64,000 nucleotides of DNA, from NCBI GenBank assembly GCA_028583405.1, contig CM053259.1:22700734-22764733 (forward strand). Reading direction: 5' to 3'. Positions 11,790 through 28,079 of this stretch are shown here, one piece after another. Within the stretch, counting starts at the first letter, position 1, and the number at the start of each line of letters is the position of its first letter. The position numbers were made by a program, and so were the translations under genes. Under the pieces are notes generated by a model. That model was not told the DNA's origin and searched no databases. It saw only the letters and a program-made list of their open reading frames with translations. Source of the stretch: Pogonophryne albipinna. Lineage: Eukaryota > Chordata > Actinopteri > Perciformes > Artedidraconidae.

Positions 11790-12500
11790 GCATCAACCAC
11801 CAAATCCCTATATTTGTGTTTGTTCTGCAGTAGAAGTGGTCACTCATTGGGGCAGTGTCCACACATCGTGAAGAAAACACACAGAGAAAGGCTTGACTTC
11901 TTGAAGGAAAAGGGAGCCTGTTTTGGATGCCTAAAAATAGGTCACATAAGCAAACACTGCCACAGTCGTTTTACATGTTATGTGTGCAACCAAAATCATC
12001 CTGAAATACTCCACATTGAACAAAAGGGCAAAAGAAAGGAAGCAGAACACACAGAACAGAATGGGAAACCAACTGGAGGTAATACTGTTGTCTCACCTAT
12101 GTGGTCATATTGGGGCGGGAGATGATCATCCCATTTTCTCCATCATTCCAGTTCAAGTAAAGAGCCACAAGGGGGACAAAGTGTTGCAAACGTATGCCTT
12201 TTTGGACCCTGGAAGCTCATCTACCTTTTGCACAGAAAGTTTAATGAGGAGGCTAAACCTTACAGGACAAAGGACTAACATTCTCTTAAAGACAATGAAT
12301 CAAGAAAAAATTGTGTCTAGTCATCATATCTCAGGTTTGGAAATATCGAGTCTGGTAAAGACAATTTCCTTAAACTATCTGATGTTTTCACTCATAAGAC
12401 CATGCCTGTTAACAAGCACTATATTCCTGTACAAGAAGATCTTGAAAAATGGCCTTACTTAAAGGATATCAAAATTCATGAAATTGACTCTGGTATTGAC
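11790..12500 (+). pseudogene. BEL/Pao gag zinc-knuckle region and protease, truncated
   Basis: Frame 11,814-12,125 carries CCHC-type knuckles (Cys-Phe-Gly-Cys near residue 38, followed by His and Cys) and a second Cys-X2-Cys typical of the nucleocapsid part of BEL/Pao gag. Frame 11,980-12,462 then carries an aspartic-protease-like segment with Leu-Asp-Pro-Gly-Ser-Ser, in the position of the usual D-S/T-G active site. The two frames overlap, and the reading shifts again near 12,380. The earlier part of gag is missing: the knuckles come almost directly after the LTR and primer site. RT, RNase H and integrase are absent. This is a deleted 5' portion of an element. Confidence 0.75.
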
Positions 12501-12817
12501 CATGGACCGAGAGCGGGAGCAGTATGAGGTCGGGTTTGAGATCCCAGACATCATAAATGCAAAAAATCTGAAACATTCACGGAGTGGACTGGTGACCTGA
12601 AGAAACCTCCGAATAACCAATAACGAAGACATGTCTGCTCCAGGAAGCTGAGACATAAGTACTACAAAGACTGGTTACCCGGGAGTAGAGAAGAAAACTG
12701 AATAATCATTAATAATTAAATACCAACACATAACACACTATTTGTATTTTACATAGCTCCTTTATTATTTATTGGTCATTGTTTTTGTTTCATACTAAAG
12801 CCAATTAGGGGCCGGTG
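12501..12817. other. unassigned spacer between BEL fragment and solo LTR
   Basis: A short run around 12,500-12,660 could be decayed coding sequence of a retroelement, but no motif identifies it. It ends in aattaggggccggtg directly before the LTR. Confidence 0.3.
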
Positions 12818-13202
12818 TGTAGGAGCCATTTTATGGGTGTTGTTGGTGTCTCAGTTTATTTAATTTATATGTATAGTGCTATATTATTTTTGAACACTTG
12901 GTGGCGGGGTTTAGCTGCACCGGGTGTATAAAAGGGGTCATAGGTGACAGGAGAGGACGAGGACACAGGAGGAAGAGCATACCAATTCTACCAGCCCAGC
13001 ACAGCCCCAGCAGATGCTCATACCACAACTATTGACACAGTGTACTTAAACCTTGGTATGTAAAGCAATAAACATAATTCTAAACTGCAGCAAAAGACCG
13101 GAAATTCATCTGTTTGTGTCTGCGTCAGGATCACTCTAAACCCTCCTGTGAAGTAATGGCAATAGGATATAGGACATTGGAACAGTTAAAATGGCCATTA
13201 CA
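12818..13202 (+). mobile_element. solo LTR, copy 1
   Basis: The 385-bp unit begins tgtaggagcc and ends ggccattaca (TG...CA). It has TATAAAA at 12,927-12,933 and AATAAA at 13,067-13,072, in LTR order. It is closely similar to 27,634-28,007. The five bases on each side (ccggtg / gcatt) do not match, so the insertion site is altered or this is the 3' LTR of a lost element. Gypsy or ERV superfamily cannot be told from the LTR alone. Confidence 0.85.
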
Positions 13203-14257
13203 GCATTAATGGAAAATGTGCAATAGATTTTGAGTCACACAGCACGAAGCATTGAAGTGAGATTAAGCGTTTTTATTTTACACTTATTTAAGTGTGCAGG
13301 ATTACAATGAAAGACAGAAGTTCATTTGTTTCATAAAAAGTATTGGCAGGTCAGAGAAGTGGATGACAGACTAGTGTGTATTGGAAGGGAGTGGTGTGAG
13401 TAGATTTGTGTTTCCTTTGAGTCTCTGTGTGATATCATACGTTTGTACTGTACTACTGAGTATGTGTCAGGCCAACAATTACAGTACATTTTACACACAC
13501 TCTGGGAAACAGCAGCACCAGGAAGCCATGACATCACCTCAAACTGTGAGTGGGTGTGTATGTCGATCCGTTAACTTCTTTCTCCAAGTAAGGTTAATGG
13601 TGTTTGAGTTGTGTGTGTGTCCCTCCCCCTCCCTTTTGCATCATCCATGGATGTGTCATCCTTACTTCTCATCTATAGTTCGCGTTTCAGCAGAACTCTG
13701 ATCTCTTTCATGTGGGCAGGACATTTTTAATAATCTGCTGTGAGCGAGGACTAGGTGGGGGATTGTTTTTATTAAAATAAACTGCTGCCATCAGTATCAC
13801 TACGAAACTGCGGTCCATTTGAGATAGTCAGCTAATGTGTGTGTGTTGATTCAGTCCCCCTCTTTCCTTTGTATGTCTTATAAACACATAAAAAAACACA
13901 GCTGCTGTAGTGGACTTTGACTTTCTTCAGGAGAGCAGGGAGTTTCCTTCCTGGGTGAAATACTTTCTGGGTAATTCAGTGATTACCTCTCTGCTCCTGT
14001 GGTTAGCAGAGAGGTGGAGAATGAAAACACAGAGGCAAACTTTTCATTCTGAGAGTGAGCACACACTCAGCCAAACCGGCATCATACTGTATAAATGTTT
14101 CATGGGTTAGCACAATGCACAACAAGACTATGAGTCACAGTGAGAATAAAACTACCAGATTAAGTTTGGTTTGACCTTGTTTCTCCAGGATTTAAGTAAA
14201 AAAAAAAGTCCCTTGACATAATCCTTTAAACCATCACCAATAACAAACTGTAGTCAT
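13203..14257. other. no recognisable feature
   Basis: Single-copy sequence with short, domain-free open frames. Confidence 0.45.
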
Positions 14258-14470
14258 TAGTGGAAGAAGAACTCAGACCCTTTATTTAGGTAGAAGAACA
14301 AATACGACAACAAGTAAATGTGCCACATTCAAACTCTGATTTAAATATAAGTACAGAAGAATATCAGTAATATAAGTATCAGATGTAAACGTACTTGTTA
14401 TACTGAAAAAGTATTCCTGTGACTGATACATTATATATGACTTATTTTATATAACATTACAGGTAGTGTA
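14258..14470. repeat. diverged fish repeat (aagtactcagatc family)
   Basis: The phrase gtggaagaagaactcagacc followed by AAGTA-rich sequence resembles the block at 42,304-42,510. This is probably an old non-autonomous DNA transposon copy. Termini are not resolved. Confidence 0.5.
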
Positions 14471-15531
14471 GTAAAGTCCCAACCTGTCGGTGGGAAGCTC
14501 CCCAAAATTTCACAAAAAATGTGATGGGTCAATGTTGCAAAAAAAGCAGCCGTTCAAATAAATGTACATTATTTCCCTCTGAAATGTAAAGCAGCAGAAG
14601 GATTAAGGAGCTCAAGCAAAGTCTCTCAAAAAATAAGTAACCCATTAAAAGTGACATGCAGCCATCTTACTGTTTTTTTCTGCTGGGGAGAGTGAGAAGC
14701 TAACTGTGGAGGGTAGAATTGAAATGAAATGCACTTGCATAATGGACTCACATAATGAAAATACTTTTAGGTTCCAGCCTTAAAGCAAAAATCCAATCTC
14801 TAATTCAGCTTGGACACTTTCCAAGTTGTATGAATGCATTAGAATAGATGCACTTAATGCTGAGTCAACCTTATGTTACATTGCAGTGTTTCTCATCTTT
14901 GCTCTGCAGCTGCTGTTTATAAAGATTCCTGTTGTGGACATTGGTGACTCTGACTGTGTGACAGGGCCCTCTTGTGGTGCCACTTTGCAAACAGAAGTCA
15001 TGACATGATGAAAGGGAAAGGGACAAAACTATCCTGGGTCTCATTTCCTCTTCTTCCTTTCTGTGTTCTCTAAACTGTCATGCTAACAAAGCGGTTCAGG
15101 TCAAACACAGGGAGAGGCAGAGGGGCATTATTGCTTTTGTTCAATTGATATCATCGATGTTGACTTGACAGATGCGGGGTCAAAGTTCAGGGTCCAGGAC
15201 CTTTGAGAAGATTCAGTGAACACTTGATTTTAATTCAGCTCAAAGAAAGTGTGTCTTACCCCTCACGCATTATACATGAGCATGTTTTAAAGGTCTCAGA
15301 TGTCTGTAGTTGAGCTGAATCAGGACGGCTCGCACTCTGCTTACTCAGTCATTCATCTGTCCGTCCATTAGAGGCCAAGAGGGACACAGAGCGGCTGCTG
15401 TTTAAGTGTAGGACCTCCTCACGTAGGATAGAGAGACAGAGATCCAATTTCACTGTAACTGGAAGAAAAAAAGAGGCCACTGACTCTGCACTGGGACTCA
15501 TTCTACCGTAGCACTTGCATTTGTGCATCTT

Positions 15532-15534
<3 letters not shown>
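14471..15534. other. no recognisable feature
   Basis: No coding exon, RNA gene or repeat is seen. Confidence 0.45.

Positions 15535-15606
<72 letters not shown>
15535..15606. repeat. (GT)n microsatellite
   Basis: An uninterrupted GT tract of about 72 bp. Confidence 0.98.
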
Positions 15607-18247
<2,641 letters not shown>

Positions 18248-18375
18248 GGTGCATTGCCTTCGTTAGAACATGGGAAATGACTGCCCTGCTTCATGCTTAT
18301 TCACAGATTTAAGTGGTTATTTAGTCACATTGCCTTTAAGATGAACTGACAAAACAATTGTCTTCTCCATCTTGC

Positions 18376-18377
<2 letters not shown>

Positions 18378-18455
<78 letters not shown>
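18378..18455. repeat. (CA)n microsatellite
   Basis: A pure CA tract of about 78 bp. Confidence 0.98.
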
Positions 18456-19260
<805 letters not shown>

Positions 19261-19342
19261 TAGGAATTTAAACATCTGGAGCTCAGGATTGCCAGCTCTC
19301 CATATCCTCTGCTCCAACAGAGTAGACAGATCCATGGCCACA

Positions 19343-21301
<1,959 letters not shown>

Positions 21302-21470
21302 TGCAATCCTGTCAGTGATTCTAATCAATGTATCGAAATCCAATGGATTAGAATGTTTGAAACAGCTGTCTTCTCCTTCATCGACCAATAGCTTTAAAGG
21401 AATAGTTACAAGTATCCTCATTCACTGTTTTACCATCCACATGTAGCACATATTTTCTGTAAAAAATATT

Positions 21471-21642
21471 ATTTCAAACCGGAGAGACGTGATGTATGGA
21501 ATACATATTTATTGTTACACGTCATATGAATGAAATGATTGCCATGATAATACAACAGGAGAATGGAATGGTGTTTGGCGATTAGGCCCCGGTTTGCAGG
21601 ATAATCATTCAGGAGGGAAAGAACCGCTCCGATGAAATCCCC
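21471..21642 (-). repeat. split direct repeat type 1, outer copy
   Basis: Nearly identical to 21,936-22,107. It starts atttcaaaccggagag and ends gatgaaatcccc. It defines the outer end of the element. Confidence 0.95.
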
Positions 21643-21746
21643 GGGGTCTAGACACTGGTGGTGGTGATAAGTAGGTGGGACCGGTCTGAAGGAGGAAGGT
21701 TTAGCTTTGTCCTGGAGGAGACGGGAGGCGAGAGGGGTGGAGGAGG

Positions 21747-21937
21747 GTTGCGTGTAGTCACCTGAAATGACAACTGACAGGAAGGAAGAGCAGGCATTTA
21801 AGGAATTTAACATGTGCAGCAATTGGCTGCTGAGGGGTGACGCCCACGCATTTAATGAGCGGGGAGAGAGCAATAGAGTGACGTGTAAGTGACTCATTGT
21901 TAGTTCTTCCTTATTGAACTTGCGCTAAAGTTTTCAT
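21747..21937 (-). repeat. split direct repeat type 2, inner copy
   Basis: Nearly identical to 24,936-25,126, with a few substitutions. It overlaps the adjoining type 1 copy by two bases. Confidence 0.95.
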
Positions 21938-22107
21938 TTCAAACCGGAGAGACGTGATGTATGGAATACATATTTATTGTTACACGTCATATGAATGAAA
22001 TGATTGCCATGATAATACAACAGGAGAATGGAATGGTGTTTGGCGATTAGGCCCCGGTTTGCAGGATAATCATTCAGGAGGGAAAGAACCGCTCCGATGA
22101 AATCCCC
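21936..22107 (-). repeat. split direct repeat type 1, inner copy
   Basis: Matches 21,471-21,642 along its full length. It borders the element interior on the right. Confidence 0.95.
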
Positions 22108-22389
22108 AAAACCAGTGAAGTATAGAATACTGAGATGAACTGAGTTTCTTACCTTGTAGGGTGACTGCCTGGTGATCTGGGGATGAAATAATAGATTAAC
22201 ATATGTATGCGGCAGGAGGCCGGAATCACTGCCGGAGCTTACGGCTCATGCTGAGACTCTGACGGCCGAAATCAGTGCCGGTCTTATCTGAAAACGACCT
22301 GAGGGTCGCCTGCCTGGCTAGCAGGGCTTGACTACGCCGCCACGAAGGTCGAACGTCCTGCCGAAGCAGGGATCTTGTTTTTTAACAGA

Positions 22390-22517
22390 GACCGAAGTCT
22401 ACGGTGGCCCACAGTCCACGAGACCGAAGTCTACGGGGACCCACAGTCCACAAGACCGAAGTCTACGGGGACCCGCAGTCCACAAGACCGAAGTCTACGG
22501 GGACACACGGTCCACAA
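22390..22517. repeat. 32-bp tandem repeat, four copies
   Basis: Units start at 22,390, 22,422, 22,454 and 22,486, each beginning gaccgaagtctacgg. Few substitutions separate them. Confidence 0.95.
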
Positions 22518-22730
22518 CCTGACGTTGCAGGGTATACATTTTACACGGACACATTTGGGCACGGGCCTGGGATTAGATACTTGCGTGCAGGAGGATGTAG
22601 CCCGTGACATGTAGATGCAACGTGAGACGAGACATTATTCCCTGTGGGCGGGGGCCCGCGGACTAGGACAGGAATGCAGTTTGAAATCCGATACCATAAT
22701 GAGACATGTATACATGTAAACGTGTTATGA

Positions 22731-23125
22731 ACCACCACCAGTTATATGCATAAATACCATAGTTAGGGTCTGAGAGATCTTTGGGAAGCCAGGGCGAATG
22801 TAGGTTGTGAAGGCGGAGGAGGACCACCGTCCTTGTGGGCTGACTGCGGTGATCAGTTAGAGAGATCTTTGGATGGCCGCACGGCGCTGATGTCCGGGCG
22901 AACGTAGGATGTGAAGGCAGAGGAGACCACCGTCCGGTTGTTATAGGGATGAGGAATAATTACCTTGATTGCGGCAGGGTTCTGCACCTATCCTGAACGA
23001 AGCCCTGAAATGCTATTAAGACACCACCACCAGTTATATGCATGTTTACCATAGGTAAACTGGAGAGATCTTGGATTGCCGGCACAAGCCGATGTCCGGG
23101 CGAAGAGGGAGATGTAGACAATGTA
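22731..23125. repeat. diverged internal duplications
   Basis: The phrase accaccaccagttatatgca recurs at about 22,731 and 23,024, each followed by accatag. An agagatctt...gatgtccgggcgaa block occurs about three times between 22,770 and 23,105, so the interior grew by local duplication. Confidence 0.7.
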
Positions 23126-23439
23126 ATGCAGCTGTTAGCTTGAGTACGATAATGCATGAATATCATACCCTGGCTTATCATAAGCCATGTGAGCATGAAA
23201 ACAAATATAAATGAAGTGCAATATGCGCAGCATAAAATAATGTATGCTTAGGTAAATACTGAAACATGACCCATGATATAGGACTAGCTTAATTAGCAGT
23301 TTAATTACGCCACGGTGAGACATAGATGCTGATGTGCTTGATTGGGTGATTAGACTGTCTTCTTTCATCTTACATGAACTTCTCTTTCTCCCTGAAAAAA
23401 ACCCCCCAAAACCACGGATGGGGCAGCATCCGTGACTGT

Positions 23440-23587
23440 GTTGAAGCTTGAAACTGCGTTACTTACTGAGCATTGTAACGGGTAGTAGTTACCCGAACTG
23501 CATTAGTAATGCGTTGCGTTACTTCGTACGGCAAAGTAATACGTGTACTGAAACTCCATACTGTAACACGTTACACCCAACACTGCC
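23440..23587. mobile_element. terminal fragment of a DNA transposon (gttacacccaacactg end)
   Basis: The block ends acgttacacccaacactg, which in reverse is a cagtgttgggtgtaac-type terminus common in fish DNA transposons. Many tta-cg alternations lead up to it. The partner terminus is not seen. Confidence 0.45.
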
Positions 23588-23765
23588 TGGAACTCACCTT
23601 ACCCTGAACTAAAGGCAGCGATGCATATAACGAGCGTCTCGTGAATTTGTTGTAAACTGCCTCTTGCCAGCGCTACCCTGACGCCTGTTTTAGAGGTGAG
23701 GCGCAGGGAAGGAGGCGAGAGCCTGGGCTGTGCAATGAACCTGCTAGCCGCCTATGACGCACTTA

Positions 23766-24531
23766 TGGCGCGTTTCCACTGCAGGCCTCGCTCGGCCTCG
23801 CTCGGTTTGGTTAGGCCTTATTAGACCCGGCTCACTTTAATGCTGCGCTTCCATTACAGTTTAGGAACTGGGGTAGTTACTATAGTAACGCAGTGTAGGC
23901 GGAGCCGTGACGTCATCTTCAATGAGAGCCCCAGAAAAACAACACAGCCGTTAGCTCTTAGCACTCAGAGCTCACAGCTCTTCATATCTGTTCAGAAACT
24001 AGACAAAAGTTAAACAAGAACAAACCACAGACTGCCTGTGTCATGGCGAATACAGTCGCTGGTTTATTTATGTCTGTATAGGCCGTTGTTGTGAGTGTGG
24101 ACGGTCGGAGCATATATAACGTTAGGTTAGCCAAGCTTCATTCAGAAAGCACGCATTTTAAAAGGGTTTTTCGCCTGCCGTCTGTCTGCAGACTTGTCAA
24201 AGCATTAATTCATGGTTTTTACTAACCGGTATCAGTATGTAGTTACTTCGGCATCATTTTGAAACGTGTATTACAATTAAATCACGGTCAAATATGTTCA
24301 TCTTGTTGTAGTTGTAGCTCCCTTGCCAGCGATTAGCTCTCTAGTTTAGCATACTCAGCCCGACTCAGCCTGGTTGTTCCTGGCCCTAGAACCACGATTT
24401 AGTCGGGCCAGAAAAAAGGTGAAAAAGTAGCCCCGGGCCAAAACTAGGCCAAGTGGAAACGCAACCAAAAACGGGCCCCGCACGGCTCGGCACGCTTAAA
24501 GCGAGATACCCGCTACAGTGGAAACGCGCCA
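23766..24531. mobile_element. Harbinger-like MITE with TTA target duplication
   Basis: The left end tggcgcgtttccactgcag and the right end ctacagtggaaacgcgcca form a 19-bp terminal inverted repeat with one mismatch. TTA lies on both sides (23,763-23,765 and 24,532-24,534). A 3-bp TTA/TAA duplication is characteristic of the PIF/Harbinger superfamily. The 766-bp interior has no transposase. It interrupts the split-repeat element and is therefore younger than it. Confidence 0.85.
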
Positions 24532-24935
24532 TTAGTGTCCAGTACTGGCTACAGAGCTGGGAGGAGAAGTAGCTTCAATGGGATGTAGTTTAAGCCCTGC
24601 CTGCCTGCAAGAGAGGTTGTGGTTGAAGCCAGAATGGGTAAAGCTTCGCATACGATGAGGGCCCGTTACGCGTGAAGGCCGGAAGCGGCCCTGATGCCGG
24701 TGACGCCCTCTCGAGAGACTGAAGGCGTGCGTCAATTGTTTGCGTGAAGTAGCCCATTCCATTAGCCGGAGGAACTTCCGTGGAGCCCGATATCCTTGTC
24801 CTTCCTCCCGCGTCCGGGTTTGCGGGGTGGCCGGCTGGAACCGCTAGCCAACTGGGGAACGCCGCCTGTAGCTTAATCCTCGAGACTGCGGAGCTGATGA
24901 ATGTATGCCTGGAGCTGGGACGAAGCCCTGCTGCT

Positions 24936-25126
24936 GTTGCGTGTGGTCACCTGAAATGACAACTGACAGGAAGGAAGAGCAGGCATTTAAGGAATTTAAC
25001 ATGTGCAGCAATTGGCTGCTGAGGGGTGATGCCCACGCATTTAATGAGGGGGGAGAGAGCAATAGAGTGACGTGTAAGTGACTCATTGTTAGGTCTTCCT
25101 TATTGAACTTGCGCTAAAGCTTTCAT
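24936..25126 (-). repeat. split direct repeat type 2, outer copy
   Basis: Matches 21,747-21,937 and forms the other outer end of the element. Confidence 0.95.
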
Positions 25127-26044
25127 GATGCATGTCTCCAGCTACTGCCATTATTTGGATAAATGCAGTGGCTGTTCAAAATGTACAATTTCATAGCCTA
25201 TTCTCTCAAGAGCAACTGTTAAATGGTAGCAAGCAACGGAGCGCAAGCTGTTCACAGCATGCTGTTTGGCGGTGTTAACGTTAATAGGGGTTCCCTCTCC
25301 ATACACTTCACACTGTGTACATAATGCGCTACTAATAATATGTCACATAAATATAAAGAGCTTGCAGTAGACTAGACACAACGTTTCCTCTGGTCTCCAG
25401 CAATGCAATCAGTATGTTGTGAAGTTGATGTCCGATGTTGAGAAATTCACAGTTTGACCAAATCGACAGATAGAGGCATTATTTCCCAGTCGGATGCCCT
25501 TACACCATTGTAAAAGAAGAAAGTATAAACTGAATATATTATTAAAAGAGCAGCAGGTGAACCTTTAATGATGGAAAACATGGTGGAAAAATGCCATTTC
25601 TTACTGAGCAAACTGAAAACATGCATTAAAGACAGGTGGATGGAAACCTGTAGCCATTTCTTTAACCTTCATAAACCCAACCCAGTTTTATTTATAGTTT
25701 CAATATGGAGACTTCTGTCTGACATTTCTGTCTGTCTTTGACATATTGTCAATGAGATAGTTATGAGGGCCAGAGGACCTGACTCTAAGCACTTACACTA
25801 ACTCACTGCAGTGTACACAAAATGCTACAGTCCTAACGTAATACCAATGATAGAAGATAAACATAAAATTCAGTTGTTGAAAGTTAGAACGATAAAAAGG
25901 GGGCTGAAATGCTGGAAACAGAGGAGATGAATGGGTCTTGGTTTGAAAGGCAGTAAAGGAGAGAGAGAGAGAGAAATTCAGTGTCATCAAGTCTGCCATT
26001 GATTCGAAGCTACTGTACGCTTCAGGCATGGGGCCAAACTCTGC
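25127..26044. other. no recognisable feature
   Basis: Single-copy AT-rich DNA. A short GA run lies near 25,960. Confidence 0.45.
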
Positions 26045-26125
26045 ATAGAAAGTTAATGTTCACAGACTTTTATTAGCCAGGGATGAGCCCTGACTAATAA
26101 AAGTCTGTGAACATTAACTTTCTAT
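26045..26125. repeat. 38-bp inverted repeat with 5-nt loop
   Basis: Arms 26,045-26,082 and 26,088-26,125 are complementary with one mismatch, and the loop is atgag. The arms contain gttcacagacttttattag and its complement. The loop is too short for a typical microRNA precursor. It looks like a recent template-switch palindrome or a foldback element. Confidence 0.9.
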
Positions 26126-27633
26126 TGAGGCTACTGCTATAAAACATGCTTATGTAACCAAACGTTCCAGAAACAATGACAGAGTACCGATCTCCGCCAC
26201 ATTCAGGCCAAAAAACACTTGATAAAATCTCTCATTGAGGTTTTTTCTGGCAAAGGGAAACAATCTTCCTTGGTTTTACAATCCATTTAGATCCAGAAGT
26301 ATACTGTACAACTATATTCAATAACATTTTAAGTTCTCATTAATTAATCAACAATTAATTTAAGACTGACCTTGGAACATTGAAAGCCTACTATTAGCTA
26401 CTAATACTTGCTTACACTTAATCTTCAATCAAGTGTCCACAACACATGCATGGTTTATTTCTACTATTATGTAAAACTACACTGTATATGTTTAGAAAGT
26501 TCAAGTTGTATATATTCATATATGATTTTCATTTATTTGTATGTGTTATGAGTAGGAACAAATGGGCTTTGGTCGGAAAGCCACAGTCAGGGTTGGGTGA
26601 CAGACTAACAGACATGTTTTAGCCTAAATTGGAAGTGTTGACAATATAATGTGGTTACAGTCCTTTATAATGAACTTTTTAGCATCTATATTACTGGATC
26701 TGAAGCCCTCCACATCCAGTTCTCCCTGTTCTTCCAGTGGTGTATCTATTAGCCTGACACCTCTTTCATCAATCACCTCCTGGTCTTACTGACCCATAAT
26801 AGAAGCCTTATTGTGTCATGAGCTGAACAACATCAGGGGATCAGAGGATTTAAATTATGGATCGGTGGCTTGACATCGACAAATATGGAGCATAGAAAAT
26901 CATTCTGCGGGCGTCAATGGGAGACAATGAGATAGAAACAAGACTCGGAAGAAACAGAAGCAAAGTACCTCGATGACATTTCCACAATCCTCATGCTAAT
27001 CCATTTAAAACCTGCTGTCATTGCATGCTCTTAAAAATATATATGTAAAAACACAAAGTCAGTGCATTTCACCTACAGAGAGCCATTGAAAATATTGTTC
27101 ATAACTTGAGAAAGAGTAAACAAACATGCCTCAAAGCATGTATTCAACTAAACCTCTCAGTTTTGATCTTGTATGCCAGGAATTCTTTTATCTCCACAAG
27201 CTAAAAGGCTTCAGCCAAATACAGACAATGAGAGTAGAGTAGTTATTTAATCGTTTTTCATAATCATTTGAATATAACAAAAGACAATGGCAACTGTTGT
27301 TAGCTCTTTTGCAAACAAGCTTCAGTTGGGCCATAACTTTAGCCATAAAGAGAGTGGACGAAGCTCCAGAGATGGATGCTACAGCTAGATGGTTAGGTCG
27401 TTTTCCAGCACGGTGGGCCACCAGACCACTATTGTGTCTATAAACCAATATGGAATTAGCAAGACTGCTACCTATTCAACAGAAATGTTGCTAATTCATC
27501 CATATGTTGCCTCACCAGTGGCCGGAGCTGGGGGGTGGCTCACCACGAGGGCCCAAACAAAGTAACCTTTCATCATTCATCAATAATTAACATTAATAGG
27601 ACGTTATATTGATAATGTACTCACTAAACCTAC
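26126..27633. other. no gene; hAT-like terminus fragment near 27,517
   Basis: Single-copy DNA. The phrase cagtggccggagctgggggg near 27,517 looks like a hAT terminus, but no partner or target duplication was found. Confidence 0.3.
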
Positions 27634-28007
27634 TGTAGGAGCCATTTTATGGGTGTTGTTGGTGTCTCAGTTTACCTTGTTTATATGTATAGTGAAATAT
27701 TATTTTTGAACACTTAGTGGCAGGGTTTAGCTGCACCGGGTGTATAAAAGGGGTCACAGGTGACAGGAAAGGACGAGGACACAGGAGGAAGAGCACACAG
27801 ATTCCACCAGCCCGGCAGATGCTTATACCACAACCCTTTGACAAAGTATAACTAAACCTTGGTATGTAAAGCAATAAAACATCATTCTAAACTGCAGCAA
27901 AATACCGGAAATCATCTGTTTGTGTCTGCGTCTGGATCACTCTAAACCCTCCTGTGAATTAATGGCAAAGGATATAGAACATTGGAACAGTTATAATTGC
28001 CATTACA
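27634..28007 (+). mobile_element. solo LTR, copy 2
   Basis: This is the same family as 12,818-13,202: it begins tgtaggagcc, ends gccattaca, has TATAAAA at 27,743 and a downstream AATAAA. Flanking pentamers cctac (27,629-27,633) and cttac (28,008-28,012) agree at 4 of 5 bases, consistent with an old 5-bp target duplication. Coding sequence was lost, most simply by LTR-LTR recombination. Confidence 0.85.
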
Positions 28008-28079
28008 CTTACAATTCATTCAACTTATTTTCTTCCAAAAGTTAATTATCCAAAGCCTCTGTACACCCCCCTCTATTTA

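Larger units (their letters stand above)
21471..25126 (-). mobile_element. element with split direct repeats (DIRS/Ngaro-like), degenerate
   Basis: Two repeat types occur twice each. Type 1 (172 bp) is at 21,471-21,642 and 21,936-22,107. Type 2 (191 bp) is at 21,747-21,937 and 24,936-25,126. Read on the minus strand the order is type 2, interior, type 1, type 2, a 104-bp spacer, type 1. The inner type 1 and type 2 copies abut. This is the A-interior-B-A-B arrangement known for DIRS/Ngaro tyrosine-recombinase retrotransposons, not an LTR or TIR layout. No target duplication flanks it, as expected for that mechanism. The interior shows no reverse transcriptase or recombinase, so it would be non-autonomous or gutted. 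It contains a 32-bp tandem repeat, longer internal duplications and a Harbinger-like MITE. Confidence 0.5.

Noticed and set aside
10490..11895. Identical heptapeptide Lys-Lys-Thr-His-Arg-Glu-Arg in the BED exon (about 10,493) and the BEL gag (about 11,874)
   Set aside because: Flanking sequence is unrelated and both come from families known to carry such basic residues, so I take it as coincidence and not recombination.
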